From Halorientalis sp. LT38 (GTDB lineage: Archaea; Halobacteriota; Halobacteria; Halobacteriales; Haloarculaceae): DNA of 64,000 bases. The translations under genes and the position numbers were made by a program. Position 1 is the stretch's first letter. Every line of letters begins with the position of its first letter. The stretch spans positions 2,356,001 through 2,420,000 of the forward strand of contig NZ_JAYEZN010000001.1 in assembly GCF_037031225.1 (NCBI RefSeq), read 5' to 3'. The notes under the pieces were generated by a model. The model ran no database searches and was not told the DNA's origin. It worked only from the letters and a program-made list of their open reading frames with translations. Shown in pieces: positions 50,272 through 59,227 of the stretch.

Positions 50272-51942
50272 ATGACCGAACACGGAACCGCACAGCCGTC
50301 GGACGAACTCAGACAGCACGCGGCCAGGCGCCGGCACCTGCAGGACCACCTCAAGAAGTTCAAGCAGATCACCGGCGAGTTCCCGATGTTCATCGACGAG
50401 GCCAGCGGCGAGTACGAGACCGACCGCCCGAACGTCCTCTACCCCGTCGGCGGCCCCATCTTCGTCCACATCTACGGCGACGTGGGCCAGGACATGAAGT
50501 ACTACGCCATCGAGCCGGAACTGGACGACACCGAGGCGGGCGTCTACCAGCGGGTCCGCGACAAACTCCTCCAGAAGTCGGTATCGAAACCCGCGCCCTC
50601 GAACGAGTCCGAGTACGACGACCAGATCGAACAGCTACTCCAGGAGAGCTGTCGGATCACGGACGACGAGGACACCGGCGTGATGAACAGGCTCTCCTCC
50701 GTGGTCGACCTGGGCAAGGTCAACGTCTCCAAGGAGACCTACGAGGACATCCGCTACATCCTCAACCGCGACATCGTCGGTCTGGGCCCCCTGGAACCGA
50801 TCATGCGGGACCCGGCCAACGAGGACATCCACGTCATCGGGCCCCACGAGTGTTACGTCGACCACGAGGTCTACGGCATGCTGGAGACCACGGTCGACTT
50901 CGGCGAACCCGAGGAGTTCGACCAGTGGCTCCGGAACATGGGCGAGCGGATCGGTGACCCCGTCTCCGACTCCGACCCGATCGTCGACTCCACCCTGCCC
51001 GACGGGTCCCGTCTCAACCTGATCTACTCCGACGACGTGAGCCTCAAGGGTCCCTCGCTGACGATCCGGCAGGGCCAGGAGATCCCCCTGTCGATGTTCC
51101 AGATCACCAAGTGGGGTACCCTCTCCCCGCGCCTGGCGGCGTATCTCTGGCTCTGTCTGGAGAACGAACAGACGGTGTTCGTCGTCGGGGAGACCGCGTC
51201 CGGGAAGACCACGACGCTGAACGCGGCCTTCGCCTTCATCCCCCGGGACGCGAAGATCTACACCGCGGAGGACACCGCCGAGGTCATCCCGCCACACGAT
51301 ACCTGGCAGCAACTGCTCACCCGCGAGGGCGAAGAGGAAGGAACCGGCGTCGACATGTTCGACCTGGTCGCCGCCGCGCTGCGTTCCCGACCCGACTACA
51401 TCATCCTCGGCGAGGTCCGTGGTGCCGAGGGTCGGATGGCGTTCCAGGCCGCCCAGACGGGCCACCCGGTCATGCTGACGTTCCACGCCTCCGACATCGT
51501 CTCGATGATCCAGCGGTTCACCAGCGACCCGATCAACGTCCCCGAGACGTTCATGGACGTCGCCGACGTCGCACTGTTCCAGAACCGCGTCAAGCAGGGT
51601 GACGAGGTCCTCCGTCGCGTGACCTCCGTCCAGGAGATCGAGGGCTACTCGAAGGAGATGGACGGTGTCGTCACCCGGCAGGCGTTCTACTGGGACCCCG
51701 TCGACGACGAGATCGTCTTCCAGGGGATGAACAACTCCTACGTCCTCGAAGAGCAGATCGCGACCCTGCTTGGCTACGAGGACACCCGCGAGATCTACAA
51801 CGACCTCGACTTCCGTGCCAGCATCATCGAGCGCGCCATCCAGGAGGACATCCTGGGCTACCACGAGGTCAACGAACTGATCGCCGACTATCAGCGCGAC
51901 GGCGTCGAGGGCCTCCCGTTCGACATCCACCGCGAGACCTGA
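50272..51942 (+). CDS. arlI: Archaellum assembly and rotation ATPase ArlI
   Basis: 556 aa, type II/IV secretion ATPase. Walker A is GETASGKTT (about 306-314), Asp box TAEDTAEV (about 332), Walker B region ILGEVRGAEG (about 380-389), His box TGHPVMLTFHA (about 398-408). The family-specific N domain (about 1-220) includes EPIMRDPANEDIHV. It powers both filament assembly and rotation with ArlJ. It starts 2 bp after arlH. Confidence 0.95.
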   Translation: MTEHGTAQPSDELRQHAARRRHLQDHLKKFKQITGEFPMFIDEASGEYETDRPNVLYPVGGPIFVHIYGDVGQDMKYYAIEPELDDTEAGVYQRVRDKLLQKSVSKPAPSNESEYDDQIEQLLQESCRITDDEDTGVMNRLSSVVDLGKVNVSKETYEDIRYILNRDIVGLGPLEPIMRDPANEDIHVIGPHECYVDHEVYGMLETTVDFGEPEEFDQWLRNMGERIGDPVSDSDPIVDSTLPDGSRLNLIYSDDVSLKGPSLTIRQGQEIPLSMFQITKWGTLSPRLAAYLWLCLENEQTVFVVGETASGKTTTLNAAFAFIPRDAKIYTAEDTAEVIPPHDTWQQLLTREGEEEGTGVDMFDLVAAALRSRPDYIILGEVRGAEGRMAFQAAQTGHPVMLTFHASDIVSMIQRFTSDPINVPETFMDVADVALFQNRVKQGDEVLRRVTSVQEIEGYSKEMDGVVTRQAFYWDPVDDEIVFQGMNNSYVLEEQIATLLGYEDTREIYNDLDFRASIIERAIQEDILGYHEVNELIADYQRDGVEGLPFDIHRET

Positions 51943-51944
51943 CG

Positions 51945-53699
51945 ATGGCCTCGAAAGAACCGACGAGTACCGCCCAGGAACTCAAACTCTCGCTCGCCAG
52001 TTTCGTCGACGACCTGCTCGAGTCCTACCAGCGGATGCCCTTCCCGATGCGCCGGTACGCCCTGGTCATCCTCCTGCCGGCGACCGGGTTCCTGCTGGTG
52101 ACCCTCGTCGGCGCCCTCCTGATCGACGCGCCGCTTTTCATCCGGGGCCCGATCCCCATGCTCGGCCTCCTGCTGTTCGGCGCCGCCCTCTTGTTCCCGA
52201 AGATCCAGCTCTCCCAGGAGAAGAAGGCCCTCAACAACCGCCTGCACCTGCTGATCACGCACATGACCGTGCTGTCGACGACCCGGATCGACCGCATGGA
52301 GGTGTTCCGCGCCCTGGCGGAAGAAGACGAGTACGGCGCGCTCGCCATGGAGATGCGGCGGGTCGTCCAGCTCGTCGACACCTGGAACCAGAGCCTCGAC
52401 GACGCGCTGCGTCGGCGCGCGAAACAGGTCCCCAGCGACGCCCTCTCCGACTTCTTCGACCGGCTCGCCTACACCCTGGGCGCCGGCCAGCCCCTCGAGG
52501 ACTTCCTCCTCTCGGAACAGGAGCAGGTGATGCAGAACTACGAGACCGTCTACACCGGCGCGCTGGAGAACCTGGAGGTCATGAAAGACCTCTACATGTC
52601 GATGATCCTCTCGATGACCTTCGCGCTGGTCTTTGCGGTCGTCCTCCCCATCCTGACCGGCACGAATCCGACGATGACCGTCAGCGCCGTCATCTTGCTT
52701 TTCATCTTCGTCCAGTCGGGCTTTTACCTCACCATCCGCACGATGGCGCCCCACGACCCGCTCTGGTACAACCCCGAGGAGATCACGACCGACCTGGACA
52801 CCAAGATGATCGCCGTCTTCGCCACCGGCGTCTCGCTGACGGTCGTCCTCGCCTTCCTCACCCTCGGCGGCCTGTTCGGTGCCAGTCCCCTCCCGATCGC
52901 GGCCCTGCTCCCGATGGACCCCGTCCCGCTGCCCATGTACGTGGCCATCCCCGCCACGCCCCTGCTGATCCCCGGGCTGTACGTCCGCCGCGTCGAGAAG
53001 GACATCGCCGCCCGCGACGACGAGTACCCATCCTTCATCCGCGCGCTCGGCGCCGCGGAGGGCGCCAAGCAGTCGACCACCTCCATGGTGCTCTCCTCGC
53101 TCCGGAAGAAGGACTTCGGGGCGCTCACCGGGAACATCGACGACCTCTACAAGCGACTGAACATGCGCATCGAGCCCACCTCGGCCTGGCGGTACTTCAC
53201 CGCCGACTGTCGCTCCTACCTGATCCAGAAGTTCTCCGAGATGTACCTGATCGGCCGGGAGATGGGTGGCTCGCCAAAGCAACTGGGTGAGCTCATCTCC
53301 GAGAACATGAACGTCGTCCTCCAGTTGCGCCAGCGCCGCTCGCAGGCCGCGACCACGCTGATCGGCCTGCTCTACGGTATTTCGGCGGCCGCGACCTTCG
53401 CCTTCTTCATCGGCCTGCAGGTCGTCAACATCCTCGCGAACATGAGCCTCGACCTGACCTCCTCCGCGCAGTTCAACGTCGGCTCGCTCATCAACACCGG
53501 CGTCTACAACATCCCCCTCATCGAGTTCCTGCTGATCGTCATCATCGTCTTCAACGCCCTCCTGTCCTCGCTGATGATCCGCGAGACCGACGGCGGCCAC
53601 AAGCTCAACGCCTACCTGCACTTCGTGGTCCTCACCTGGCTGGGCTCGCTCATCGCCATCTTCACGAAGCGGATGGTGAGCTCGTTCCTGACCATCTAA
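51945..53699 (+). CDS. arlJ: Archaellum membrane platform protein ArlJ
   Basis: 584 aa with two TadC-like helical domains (about 80-260 and 330-500) between hydrophobic helices: an N-terminal pair at about 30-80, more at about 230-270, 305-360, and a cluster near 465-580. It follows arlI by 2 bp. It anchors ArlI in the membrane and completes the motor. Confidence 0.94.
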   Translation: MASKEPTSTAQELKLSLASFVDDLLESYQRMPFPMRRYALVILLPATGFLLVTLVGALLIDAPLFIRGPIPMLGLLLFGAALLFPKIQLSQEKKALNNRLHLLITHMTVLSTTRIDRMEVFRALAEEDEYGALAMEMRRVVQLVDTWNQSLDDALRRRAKQVPSDALSDFFDRLAYTLGAGQPLEDFLLSEQEQVMQNYETVYTGALENLEVMKDLYMSMILSMTFALVFAVVLPILTGTNPTMTVSAVILLFIFVQSGFYLTIRTMAPHDPLWYNPEEITTDLDTKMIAVFATGVSLTVVLAFLTLGGLFGASPLPIAALLPMDPVPLPMYVAIPATPLLIPGLYVRRVEKDIAARDDEYPSFIRALGAAEGAKQSTTSMVLSSLRKKDFGALTGNIDDLYKRLNMRIEPTSAWRYFTADCRSYLIQKFSEMYLIGREMGGSPKQLGELISENMNVVLQLRQRRSQAATTLIGLLYGISAAATFAFFIGLQVVNILANMSLDLTSSAQFNVGSLINTGVYNIPLIEFLLIVIIVFNALLSSLMIRETDGGHKLNAYLHFVVLTWLGSLIAIFTKRMVSSFLTI

Positions 53700-53700
53700 A

Positions 53701-54008
53701 TTTTTACTTCGGGGGGTGCGCCGCAGGCGCATCCCCATCTGCTCACGGGCGCGTAGCGCCCGTTCGCACGGTCAGCGGGACCTCTGGTCCCGCTCGACTC
53801 GCAAAAATTTAGTATAAAAACGTCCCGGACGCGAGCCGCTGGCTCGCGTCCGGTGAACCGCTCGCTTCGCTCGCGGATGCTCGTGGCTCCCGCACCGCGC
53901 CGCAACCGCACCGCTACCGCCGACTACGGCCTCCCCAGCCGATTCGCTCGGGCCTCGCCCTCGCTCGTCCTTCGCGCTCCTTTTGTGTCCACGTGCGCGA
54001 AAGCGGGC
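53701..54008. repeat. Composite hairpin repeat, copy 2
   Basis: No gene fits here. From left to right: ggggtgcgccgcaggcgcatcccc stem, tctgctcacgggc..gcccgttcgca stem, agcgggacc..ggtcccgct stem, an AT-rich tract caaaaatttagtataaaaac, ggacgcgagcc..ggctcgcgtcc stem, and gaaccgctcgcttcgctcgcggatgctcgtgg. The framework sequences recur in copy 1 at 10.9 kb in the same order while the stem interiors differ. Four of five stems are perfect by eye. It probably also terminates arlJ transcription. Confidence 0.6.
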
Positions 54009-54437
54009 ATGGACGAGACACGCGAGCAGTTCCTCGCGGGCGAGCGCCCCGACGACGTCTTGCTGTACTTCGACGAGCGCGCCGTCGACGGGATGGACCG
54101 CCTCGCGAAGGTCGGCGAGAGCACAGACGACGGCGTCGTGCTGGTCCTCGACGGCGAGGAAGGGCGAACCGCTTTCCAGCGCGCCACCGGCGTCGACCCG
54201 ATGACCCTCGCCCAGTCCGCGATGGGCAACGAGGGCGAAATCACCGACGGGTGTACCGGTGGTAACTGCCCGGACGCTGCGGAAGGCGGCGACCACTACG
54301 CCCGCTTCGTCTTCGCCTTCGCCGAGGCCGAGAACGAGGACGTCGGCGGCCTCTACGCCGAGGGCGACGTCGTACACGCCTACGCGCAGTGCGAGTGCGG
54401 GACGACGTACTCGGAAAAGTGGGTCGCCGAGGTCTAG
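54009..54437 (+). CDS. DUF5807 protein
   Basis: 142 aa starting MDETREQFLAGERPDDVLLYFDE. A cysteine set CTGGNCPDA (about 80) with a late CECGTTYS (about 128) may bind zinc. The rest is acidic alpha/beta. It is the DUF5807 family, confined to haloarchaea. Upstream repeats separate it from arlJ, so it has its own promoter. Function unknown. Confidence 0.83.
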   Translation: MDETREQFLAGERPDDVLLYFDERAVDGMDRLAKVGESTDDGVVLVLDGEEGRTAFQRATGVDPMTLAQSAMGNEGEITDGCTGGNCPDAAEGGDHYARFVFAFAEAENEDVGGLYAEGDVVHAYAQCECGTTYSEKWVAEV

Positions 54438-54658
54438 TTCTCCGCGTCTTCTCCGCCGAGGTCCTCGTGGGTCGACCCGACGTAGACCGCCGAGACCAGG
54501 AACATCGCGACCACGAGCGCCGCCTGCGCTGACCCGCTGTCCGGCACCGCCTCCTGCAACGCGATGATCCCGGCGCTAGAGAGGGCCACGACGCCGATCA
54601 GCGCGAGGAACAGCTTGGGGTTCTTCGACAGCACGCGCGTCATTGAGGGGAAAGCCAT
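54434..54658 (-). CDS. Two-helix membrane protein
   Basis: 74 aa; helices at about 16-34 and 45-62, with an acidic C-terminal tail (STHEDLGGEDAEN). It is convergent with the DUF5807 gene, whose last bases overlap its own. A TATA ctttacc on the minus strand about 26 bp before the ATG at 54658 supports the start. Function unknown. Confidence 0.65.
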   Translation of the reverse strand: MAFPSMTRVLSKNPKLFLALIGVVALSSAGIIALQEAVPDSGSAQAALVVAMFLVSAVYVGSTHEDLGGEDAEN

Positions 54659-54758
54659 GCCTACCCTGTCGGCCTGGTGGTAAAGTCAGTTTCGGGACCG
54701 AAACCGCAGGAGGGGAAGCGTATAGAGAGTGGCAAATAACCGGAAAGTGACTGATGAT

Positions 54759-55862
54759 TTACCGCTCGGTCTCGACGCCTTCGTCGTCTTCGGCTTCGGC
54801 CTCCCGCTTCACGTCGTGGAAGGCCTCGACGATGACCTGCCGGGCGACCGCGCCGCGGGTCGTCCAGTGGTTCGCGTAGTCGAGCATGTCGTCGTAGATG
54901 TCGGGCTTGCAGCCGGCGGCCTTCGGGTGGCCGCCGCCGTTGACCTTCGCGGCGACCTCGTGGGCGCGCTCGAACCCGTCGGTCCCGCGGATCGAGGCGC
55001 TGCCGGCGGGTTTGACGATCACCGCGGCGTCGGTGCCCTGCTCGCGGAGCGCTTCTGCCACCTCGTTTTGCGAACAGCGGCCGTAGGTCACGCCGACGGT
55101 CCAGTCGCCGATCTCGTAGATCTCCGCGCGGTCGACCGCCTTCTCGATCAGCGCCTCCTTCTCGACGCGCTGCTCGGCGAGGAACTCCTCGACCTCGGGG
55201 GGCAGGTCCGCGCCGTGTTCGCGGACGACCTCGATGTACTCCTCGGGGTCGGCCCAGTAGGCGTAATCGGCGAGGTCGTCGCTGCGGGGGTCCTCCCGGA
55301 GCCAGAGGTCGTGATCGCGGGTCACCAGCGCCAGTTCCTCGAGGTACTCGGGGACCGTCCCGGCGAGCGAGCGGGCGACCACGTCGGCCGAACACTCCTC
55401 CTCGGACTCGCCGACGACGCGCTCGGTGACGACCTCGTCGACGCGGGCGCCGACGTCAGCGTCCCACTGGTGGTGGTCGTACCAGTACACGTCGGCGGCC
55501 CGATCGGCCACTGCGTCGAGGTGTTCGAGGTCGGTCTCGCCGTCGGGACAGAGGTCGCAGACGAAGACGGTCACGTCGGGTTCGCCGAACTCGGCGACGT
55601 ACTCGAGGGCGGTCGCGAGGTCGCGCGGGCCGGCCGGAATCAGGGCGGCCGGGCCGACGACCTCCCGTATCAGCGCCGTACAGGCCAGGCCGTCGGCGTC
55701 CGGGTCGGCCACGACCACGGTCGATTCCCCGTCGAGGGCCTCACGCGCTTCCCGCTCCTGTTCGGCCTCCTCGAACGAGTCCGGGTGGAAGAAGCCTTCG
55801 CCGGGCAACAGCGATTTCCGGCCGATAGAGAGCCGGTCGTCGTCGATGAGCCAGTCGTCCAT
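54759..55862 (-). CDS. DHH-family phosphoesterase
   Basis: 367 aa. The DHH domain has the metal motifs VVADPDADGLAC (about 49-60), VCDLCPD (about 100), YDHHQWD (about 128-134) and TRDHDLWL (about 185). The DHHA1 C-terminal domain has NGGGHPKAAGCK (about 320-331). Archaeal members include RecJ-like nucleases and nano-RNase/cyclic-dinucleotide phosphodiesterases; this form lacks OB or S1 domains and may be the smaller, oligonucleotide-degrading type. The start MDDWLIDDDRL is read at 55862. Confidence 0.88.
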   Translation of the reverse strand: MDDWLIDDDRLSIGRKSLLPGEGFFHPDSFEEAEQEREAREALDGESTVVVADPDADGLACTALIREVVGPAALIPAGPRDLATALEYVAEFGEPDVTVFVCDLCPDGETDLEHLDAVADRAADVYWYDHHQWDADVGARVDEVVTERVVGESEEECSADVVARSLAGTVPEYLEELALVTRDHDLWLREDPRSDDLADYAYWADPEEYIEVVREHGADLPPEVEEFLAEQRVEKEALIEKAVDRAEIYEIGDWTVGVTYGRCSQNEVAEALREQGTDAAVIVKPAGSASIRGTDGFERAHEVAAKVNGGGHPKAAGCKPDIYDDMLDYANHWTTRGAVARQVIVEAFHDVKREAEAEDDEGVETER

Positions 55863-55909
55863 ACCGCTCAGAGCGCGCCGCGAGTGAAGAAGGGCACGGT
55901 CCGACGGGC

Positions 55910-56362
55910 TCAGGGGCGTCCCGTCGGCGGTTCCTCGTCGGCTTCGAGCTGGCGGACGGTCAGCACGGGCGTGGGACAGCGGCGGACGACCGCCTCGGCG
56001 ACGCTCCCGAGCAGGAAGGAGTGTTCGCCGTGGCGGCCGCGCGTCCCCATCGCGACTACGTCGGCGTCGACGTCGTCGACGAACTCGCAGATCTCGGTCG
56101 CCGGCTTCCCCTCGCGGACTGCGGTGGCCACGTCGCGATCGGCGTGCTCGACGACGGCCTCGAGCGCCTCCTCGCCGGCGGTTTCGAGCGCGTCCCTGAG
56201 GTCGTCCCGGACCTGCTCGGGTGACCCCTCGACGTCGCTGCCGTCGATCACGTAGAGCGCGTGGACCGTGGCGTCGAACCGGGCGGCCAGGTCCAGCGCC
56301 ACGGCGACGGCTCGCTCGACGCTCTCGGAGCCGTCCGTCGCGATCACCACGGTCTCGAACAT
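55910..56362 (-). CDS. UspA-type universal stress protein
   Basis: 150 aa, MFETVVIATDGSESVERAV with the ATP-binding G-x2-G-x9-G-S/T motif in GTRGRHGEHSFLLGSVAEAV (about 112-131). Complete Usp fold. It is divergent from another Usp-like gene at 56456. Probably nucleotide-binding and stress-responsive. Confidence 0.9.
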   Translation of the reverse strand: MFETVVIATDGSESVERAVAVALDLAARFDATVHALYVIDGSDVEGSPEQVRDDLRDALETAGEEALEAVVEHADRDVATAVREGKPATEICEFVDDVDADVVAMGTRGRHGEHSFLLGSVAEAVVRRCPTPVLTVRQLEADEEPPTGRP

Positions 56363-56455
56363 TACCGGTCGGTACCGGCCGCGCCCTGATAAAACGACGG
56401 GGCGTGGGGGTGGCCCCTCGGTGGCTTTTTGCCGCTGCCGGGTGCAGAGTTGGGT

Positions 56456-56905
56456 ATGGTAGCCGTCGCGTTCGACCAGGTCCTCGTGCCCCTCGACGGG
56501 AGCGAAGAGTCACTGGACGCCGCCGAGTACGCCGTCGCTATCGCCGAGCAGTACGGGGCCGCCGTCCACGCCCTCTACCTGCTCGAGGAGTCCGTCGTCC
56601 GGAGCATGGAGTCCGGCGACCTCCCGGGCGACGCCGTCGCCGAGGACACCACGGAGTTCATGGACGCCGTCGAACGACTCGCGGCCGACCGCGTCGTCTC
56701 CATGGGCCACTCGACCGCGCGGGCGTTCGTCCCCACGCAACTCACCCACCACCCCGGGAGCGTCATCCTGGACACCGCCGAGGCGATCGGGGCGGACTTC
56801 CTCGTCGTCCCCCGGGAACCCCTCTCCAGCAACCCCGACGAGGTCCTCGGGAAGGCCGCCGAGTACGTCCTCCAGTACGCCGGCCAGCCAGTTCTCTCGG
56901 TGTAA
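56456..56905 (+). CDS. UspA-like protein with degenerate nucleotide loop
   Basis: 149 aa starting MVAVAFDQVLVPLDGSEES. The N-terminal strand-helix pattern is that of Usp, but the usual GxxG(x9)GS loop reads PREPLSSNPDEVLGKAAEYV (about 121-140), so the first glycines are missing and ATP binding may be lost. ATG 56456 gives the typical length. It is divergent from the other Usp gene, and followed by the T4SS-like cassette. Confidence 0.85.
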   Translation: MVAVAFDQVLVPLDGSEESLDAAEYAVAIAEQYGAAVHALYLLEESVVRSMESGDLPGDAVAEDTTEFMDAVERLAADRVVSMGHSTARAFVPTQLTHHPGSVILDTAEAIGADFLVVPREPLSSNPDEVLGKAAEYVLQYAGQPVLSV

Positions 56906-56983
56906 CACGTCGGCGAGGTGACCGGGTAGCGACCCCCTATCCCCCGGTCCCGACGCCTCAGTACGTGAACGTGTCGCAAACAA

Positions 56984-57066
56984 CCCAAATGTTTATTGGG
57001 AACCCTCGGTAAGTAAGTGATACATACCGGAGTGGTATCCGGGTATGCTAAGGGGGGTTTAGCATA
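56984..57066 (+). promoter_or_regulatory. Leader of the T4SS-like cassette with three inverted repeats
   Basis: CCCAA-N7-TTGGG (56984-57000) enclosing a TATA-like gtttatt; ATACC-N5-GGTAT (57024-57038); and TATGCTAA-N7-TTAGCATA (57044-57066) whose loop is a six-G run and whose last base is the A of the ATG at 57066. The last could be an RNA hairpin hiding the ribosome site or a protein-binding operator. Three palindromes in 83 bp point to tight control. Confidence 0.6.
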
Positions 57067-57155
57067 TGGGGAAGAAAGCAACGCAACACATAGCACAGAC
57101 GTTAGTCAGTAGTACGGATCGACAATCGCACTCGGCCACCGTGGGGGGTGTCTGA
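57066..57155 (+). CDS. 29-aa basic peptide ORF
   Basis: MGKKATQHIAQTLVSSTDR then a Ser/His/Thr/Val/Gly-rich end. It is preceded by a six-G run that could be its ribosome site, and the TGA is 1 base before the ATG of the next gene (57157), so it looks like the first cistron of the operon. It could be a leader peptide or a real small protein. Chance is possible at this length. Confidence 0.5.
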   Translation: MGKKATQHIAQTLVSSTDRQSHSATVGGV

Positions 57156-57156
57156 G

Positions 57157-57702
57157 ATGTCACTCGAACAGGTTCGGACCCGGCTCGGTGAACCGGTGGC
57201 GAACCTCTGGATGCGCTTCGACCGCGAGCTGTTCGCGCTCTCGCCGCGAGCCAGCCGACTGCTCGCGGTACTCGTCATGGCGGCGTCGGCGCTGCTCGGC
57301 CTGCTGATGCTCAGGGCGGCGTCGGCGTTGTTCGTGATGCCGGCGGTCGCGCAAAGCGGAAGTGGTGCCTCTGACGTTTCGAGCGTCCTGTGTGGCCCGG
57401 ACACGCCACCGATTGGTGAGCTAATCGCCTTCGCCGTGGCTGCACTGTCAATTTTCCTCTTGGCCAAGGCCGTGATCCAGGGGACGGTCGCGTTCAACAA
57501 ACTCGGCTCCTCACGGGCACAGCAACAGTTCGAGGGGAAACAGGCACTTGCTGGCGCAGGCAAGACCGCTGCCGGTGCAATCGTACCGCCAGTGTTCGTC
57601 GCGATCCTGAACAGCGTGCTGGGGCTCCAACTCCAGAACTGCATCTTCGCAGGCCTTCAGGACGGAAACATCTTCGCAGTGGTCGCGACCCTGCCGTTCT
57701 GA
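57157..57702 (+). CDS. Small membrane protein of the T4SS-like cassette
   Basis: 181 aa starting MSLEQVRTRLGEPVANLW. Hydrophobic segments at about 35-58, 88-106 and 132-152. Two cysteines (about 79 and 158) flank the middle segment and could form a disulfide. A basic cytoplasmic loop (SSRAQQQFEGKQALAGAGK) lies between helix 2 and 3. It has no cleavable signal. By position it may be a VirB2/pilin-like or VirB8-like partner, but the sequence does not prove it. It is followed by 139 bp of non-coding DNA. Confidence 0.65.
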   Translation: MSLEQVRTRLGEPVANLWMRFDRELFALSPRASRLLAVLVMAASALLGLLMLRAASALFVMPAVAQSGSGASDVSSVLCGPDTPPIGELIAFAVAALSIFLLAKAVIQGTVAFNKLGSSRAQQQFEGKQALAGAGKTAAGAIVPPVFVAILNSVLGLQLQNCIFAGLQDGNIFAVVATLPF

Positions 57703-57841
57703 GGACGGCAGCAGCGTGATCACCGCCCCGATCGGGGACCTGCGACGCTCCCCGACGAGCCGGCGTCTTGCGTCCGGGGGATCCGCCTCCGACTGTCGAA
57801 CAGACACATCACCGATCGCGAAATCAGGAGCGTAGTTTCAC

Positions 57842-59221
57842 ATGCAATATCACAACCTGTTGCTGGTGCTGGTGCTGGCCACGGCGTTCGCAGCCCCTGC
57901 GTCAGCGACGACCAGTTCCCACGCGGGAGCTCCCGTCACCGCTGACGCGGGAACGGCGGTCGTCGGTAGCGCCGATTTCGCGATCCAGGACACCAACGAG
58001 ACCCAGAACGAGACCCAGAACGAAACCGACGGTGAGGAGTTCGATGAAGAGGACGCCGAAGTTATCCGGGATTTCTTCGGGTTCGGCGGAGACAGCGAAG
58101 ACGGCGGAGACGGCGGCTTCTTCACGGGCCTCGCGGCGAACGCCATCGAGCAGGCGATGATCGGCTTCCTGAACGGCATCGCCGAGGACTCGGAAGAAGT
58201 AGCGAGAGAATTCGACGAAAGCGGGGTCGTTTTCGACTTCCCGGCCCCGGGCGACCCCGGCGACCCGCCGTCGTGGGTGAACCCGGACGCGTGGAGCGGC
58301 ACGACCGAGGGCGAGCGGTGGCAAGGCACCTTCACGTACCACTGGGTGTTCGGCTTCCTCGGGTTCGCCGGCCTCCTGCCGGCGTTGATGCTTGCGATGG
58401 GCAAAGGCAATCGCAAACCCGACAGAGGGACGGCCAAACGGTTCGTCCGCGGGTTCGTGATGATCCTCCTCGGCTGGATTGTCATCGCGCTGTGTTACCA
58501 CCTGGCGGACGCGGTCACGCAGATCGTCGCGCCACCGGCGGGAACGGAACAAGGTGTTCGCGGATACGTTGACGTGTTGCAGGCGGCGAACCTAGAGGGC
58601 CACCTCGGTGCGGTCATCGGCGGCGCGAAGGGGATGTTACTGACCACGGCGCTGGGCGTGCTGTACATTCAGTACGTCCTCGCGTTCGTCTGCGCAGCGA
58701 TCTGGCCGGTGATGTGGGTGCTGATGGCCTACCGATCGACGATCGCCCGCTCGGCCGGGAAGATCGCGCTGACCTTCATGGGCGCGCTGATCGTCATCAA
58801 GCTCTTGCAGGCGACGATCTTCCACTTCCTCGTCGCCTTCGAGTTCGAATCACCGGTGGTGAGAGAGACCGCGTACACTGTCGGGATTACCCTCGCCTTC
58901 ATGCTGTTACCGTACACGGTCCTGGCGAAGATGATGCCGCGGACGCTGCTCATCTTCGGGCTGCACGAACTGCGCGAGAAGGGCCACGAGGACCGGCGCT
59001 ACCAGCAGCGGATAGGCAACGTCCGCCGGAAGTTCAACCAGTCGCTCCGACGCGGTCCGGACGGGGGAGTGGATCAGGTCGGGCCGGCGAACCGGGGCTC
59101 GAAAGGACTGCCGAGCGGACAGCCGCGGGAGCTGAACTCCGCGCGCTCGGACGGCGGGCGGGGCCTCCCGCGCGGGCAGCCGGCCGAGGGACCTGACGGC
59201 GACGGACCGAACACGAGGTGA
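57842..59221 (+). CDS. VirB6/TrbL-like polytopic membrane protein
   Basis: 459 aa. A signal peptide (about 1-22, ending in ASA) precedes an extracellular acidic region with a NETQNETQNET glycosylation run and a FFGFGGDSED amphipathic block. Then come about six hydrophobic helices (about 165-186, 203-222, 259-284, 287-300, 310-333 and 345-372), the last linked to a basic cytoplasmic region (MMPRTLLIFGLHELREKGHEDRR) and an unstructured Gly/Arg-rich tail. This order is that of VirB6/TrbL. The next gene starts 7 bp after its stop. Confidence 0.7.
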   Translation: MQYHNLLLVLVLATAFAAPASATTSSHAGAPVTADAGTAVVGSADFAIQDTNETQNETQNETDGEEFDEEDAEVIRDFFGFGGDSEDGGDGGFFTGLAANAIEQAMIGFLNGIAEDSEEVAREFDESGVVFDFPAPGDPGDPPSWVNPDAWSGTTEGERWQGTFTYHWVFGFLGFAGLLPALMLAMGKGNRKPDRGTAKRFVRGFVMILLGWIVIALCYHLADAVTQIVAPPAGTEQGVRGYVDVLQAANLEGHLGAVIGGAKGMLLTTALGVLYIQYVLAFVCAAIWPVMWVLMAYRSTIARSAGKIALTFMGALIVIKLLQATIFHFLVAFEFESPVVRETAYTVGITLAFMLLPYTVLAKMMPRTLLIFGLHELREKGHEDRRYQQRIGNVRRKFNQSLRRGPDGGVDQVGPANRGSKGLPSGQPRELNSARSDGGRGLPRGQPAEGPDGDGPNTR

Positions 59222-59227
59222 GCACGG

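Noticed and set aside
53701-53900. CRISPR-like array
   Set aside because: The palindromes differ from one another and lack equal-length spacers; they form hairpins, not repeat-spacer units.
57148-57156. GTG at 57148 as start of the small membrane protein
   Set aside because: The ATG at 57157 lies 1 base after the stop of the 29-codon ORF and gives a cleaner N terminus.
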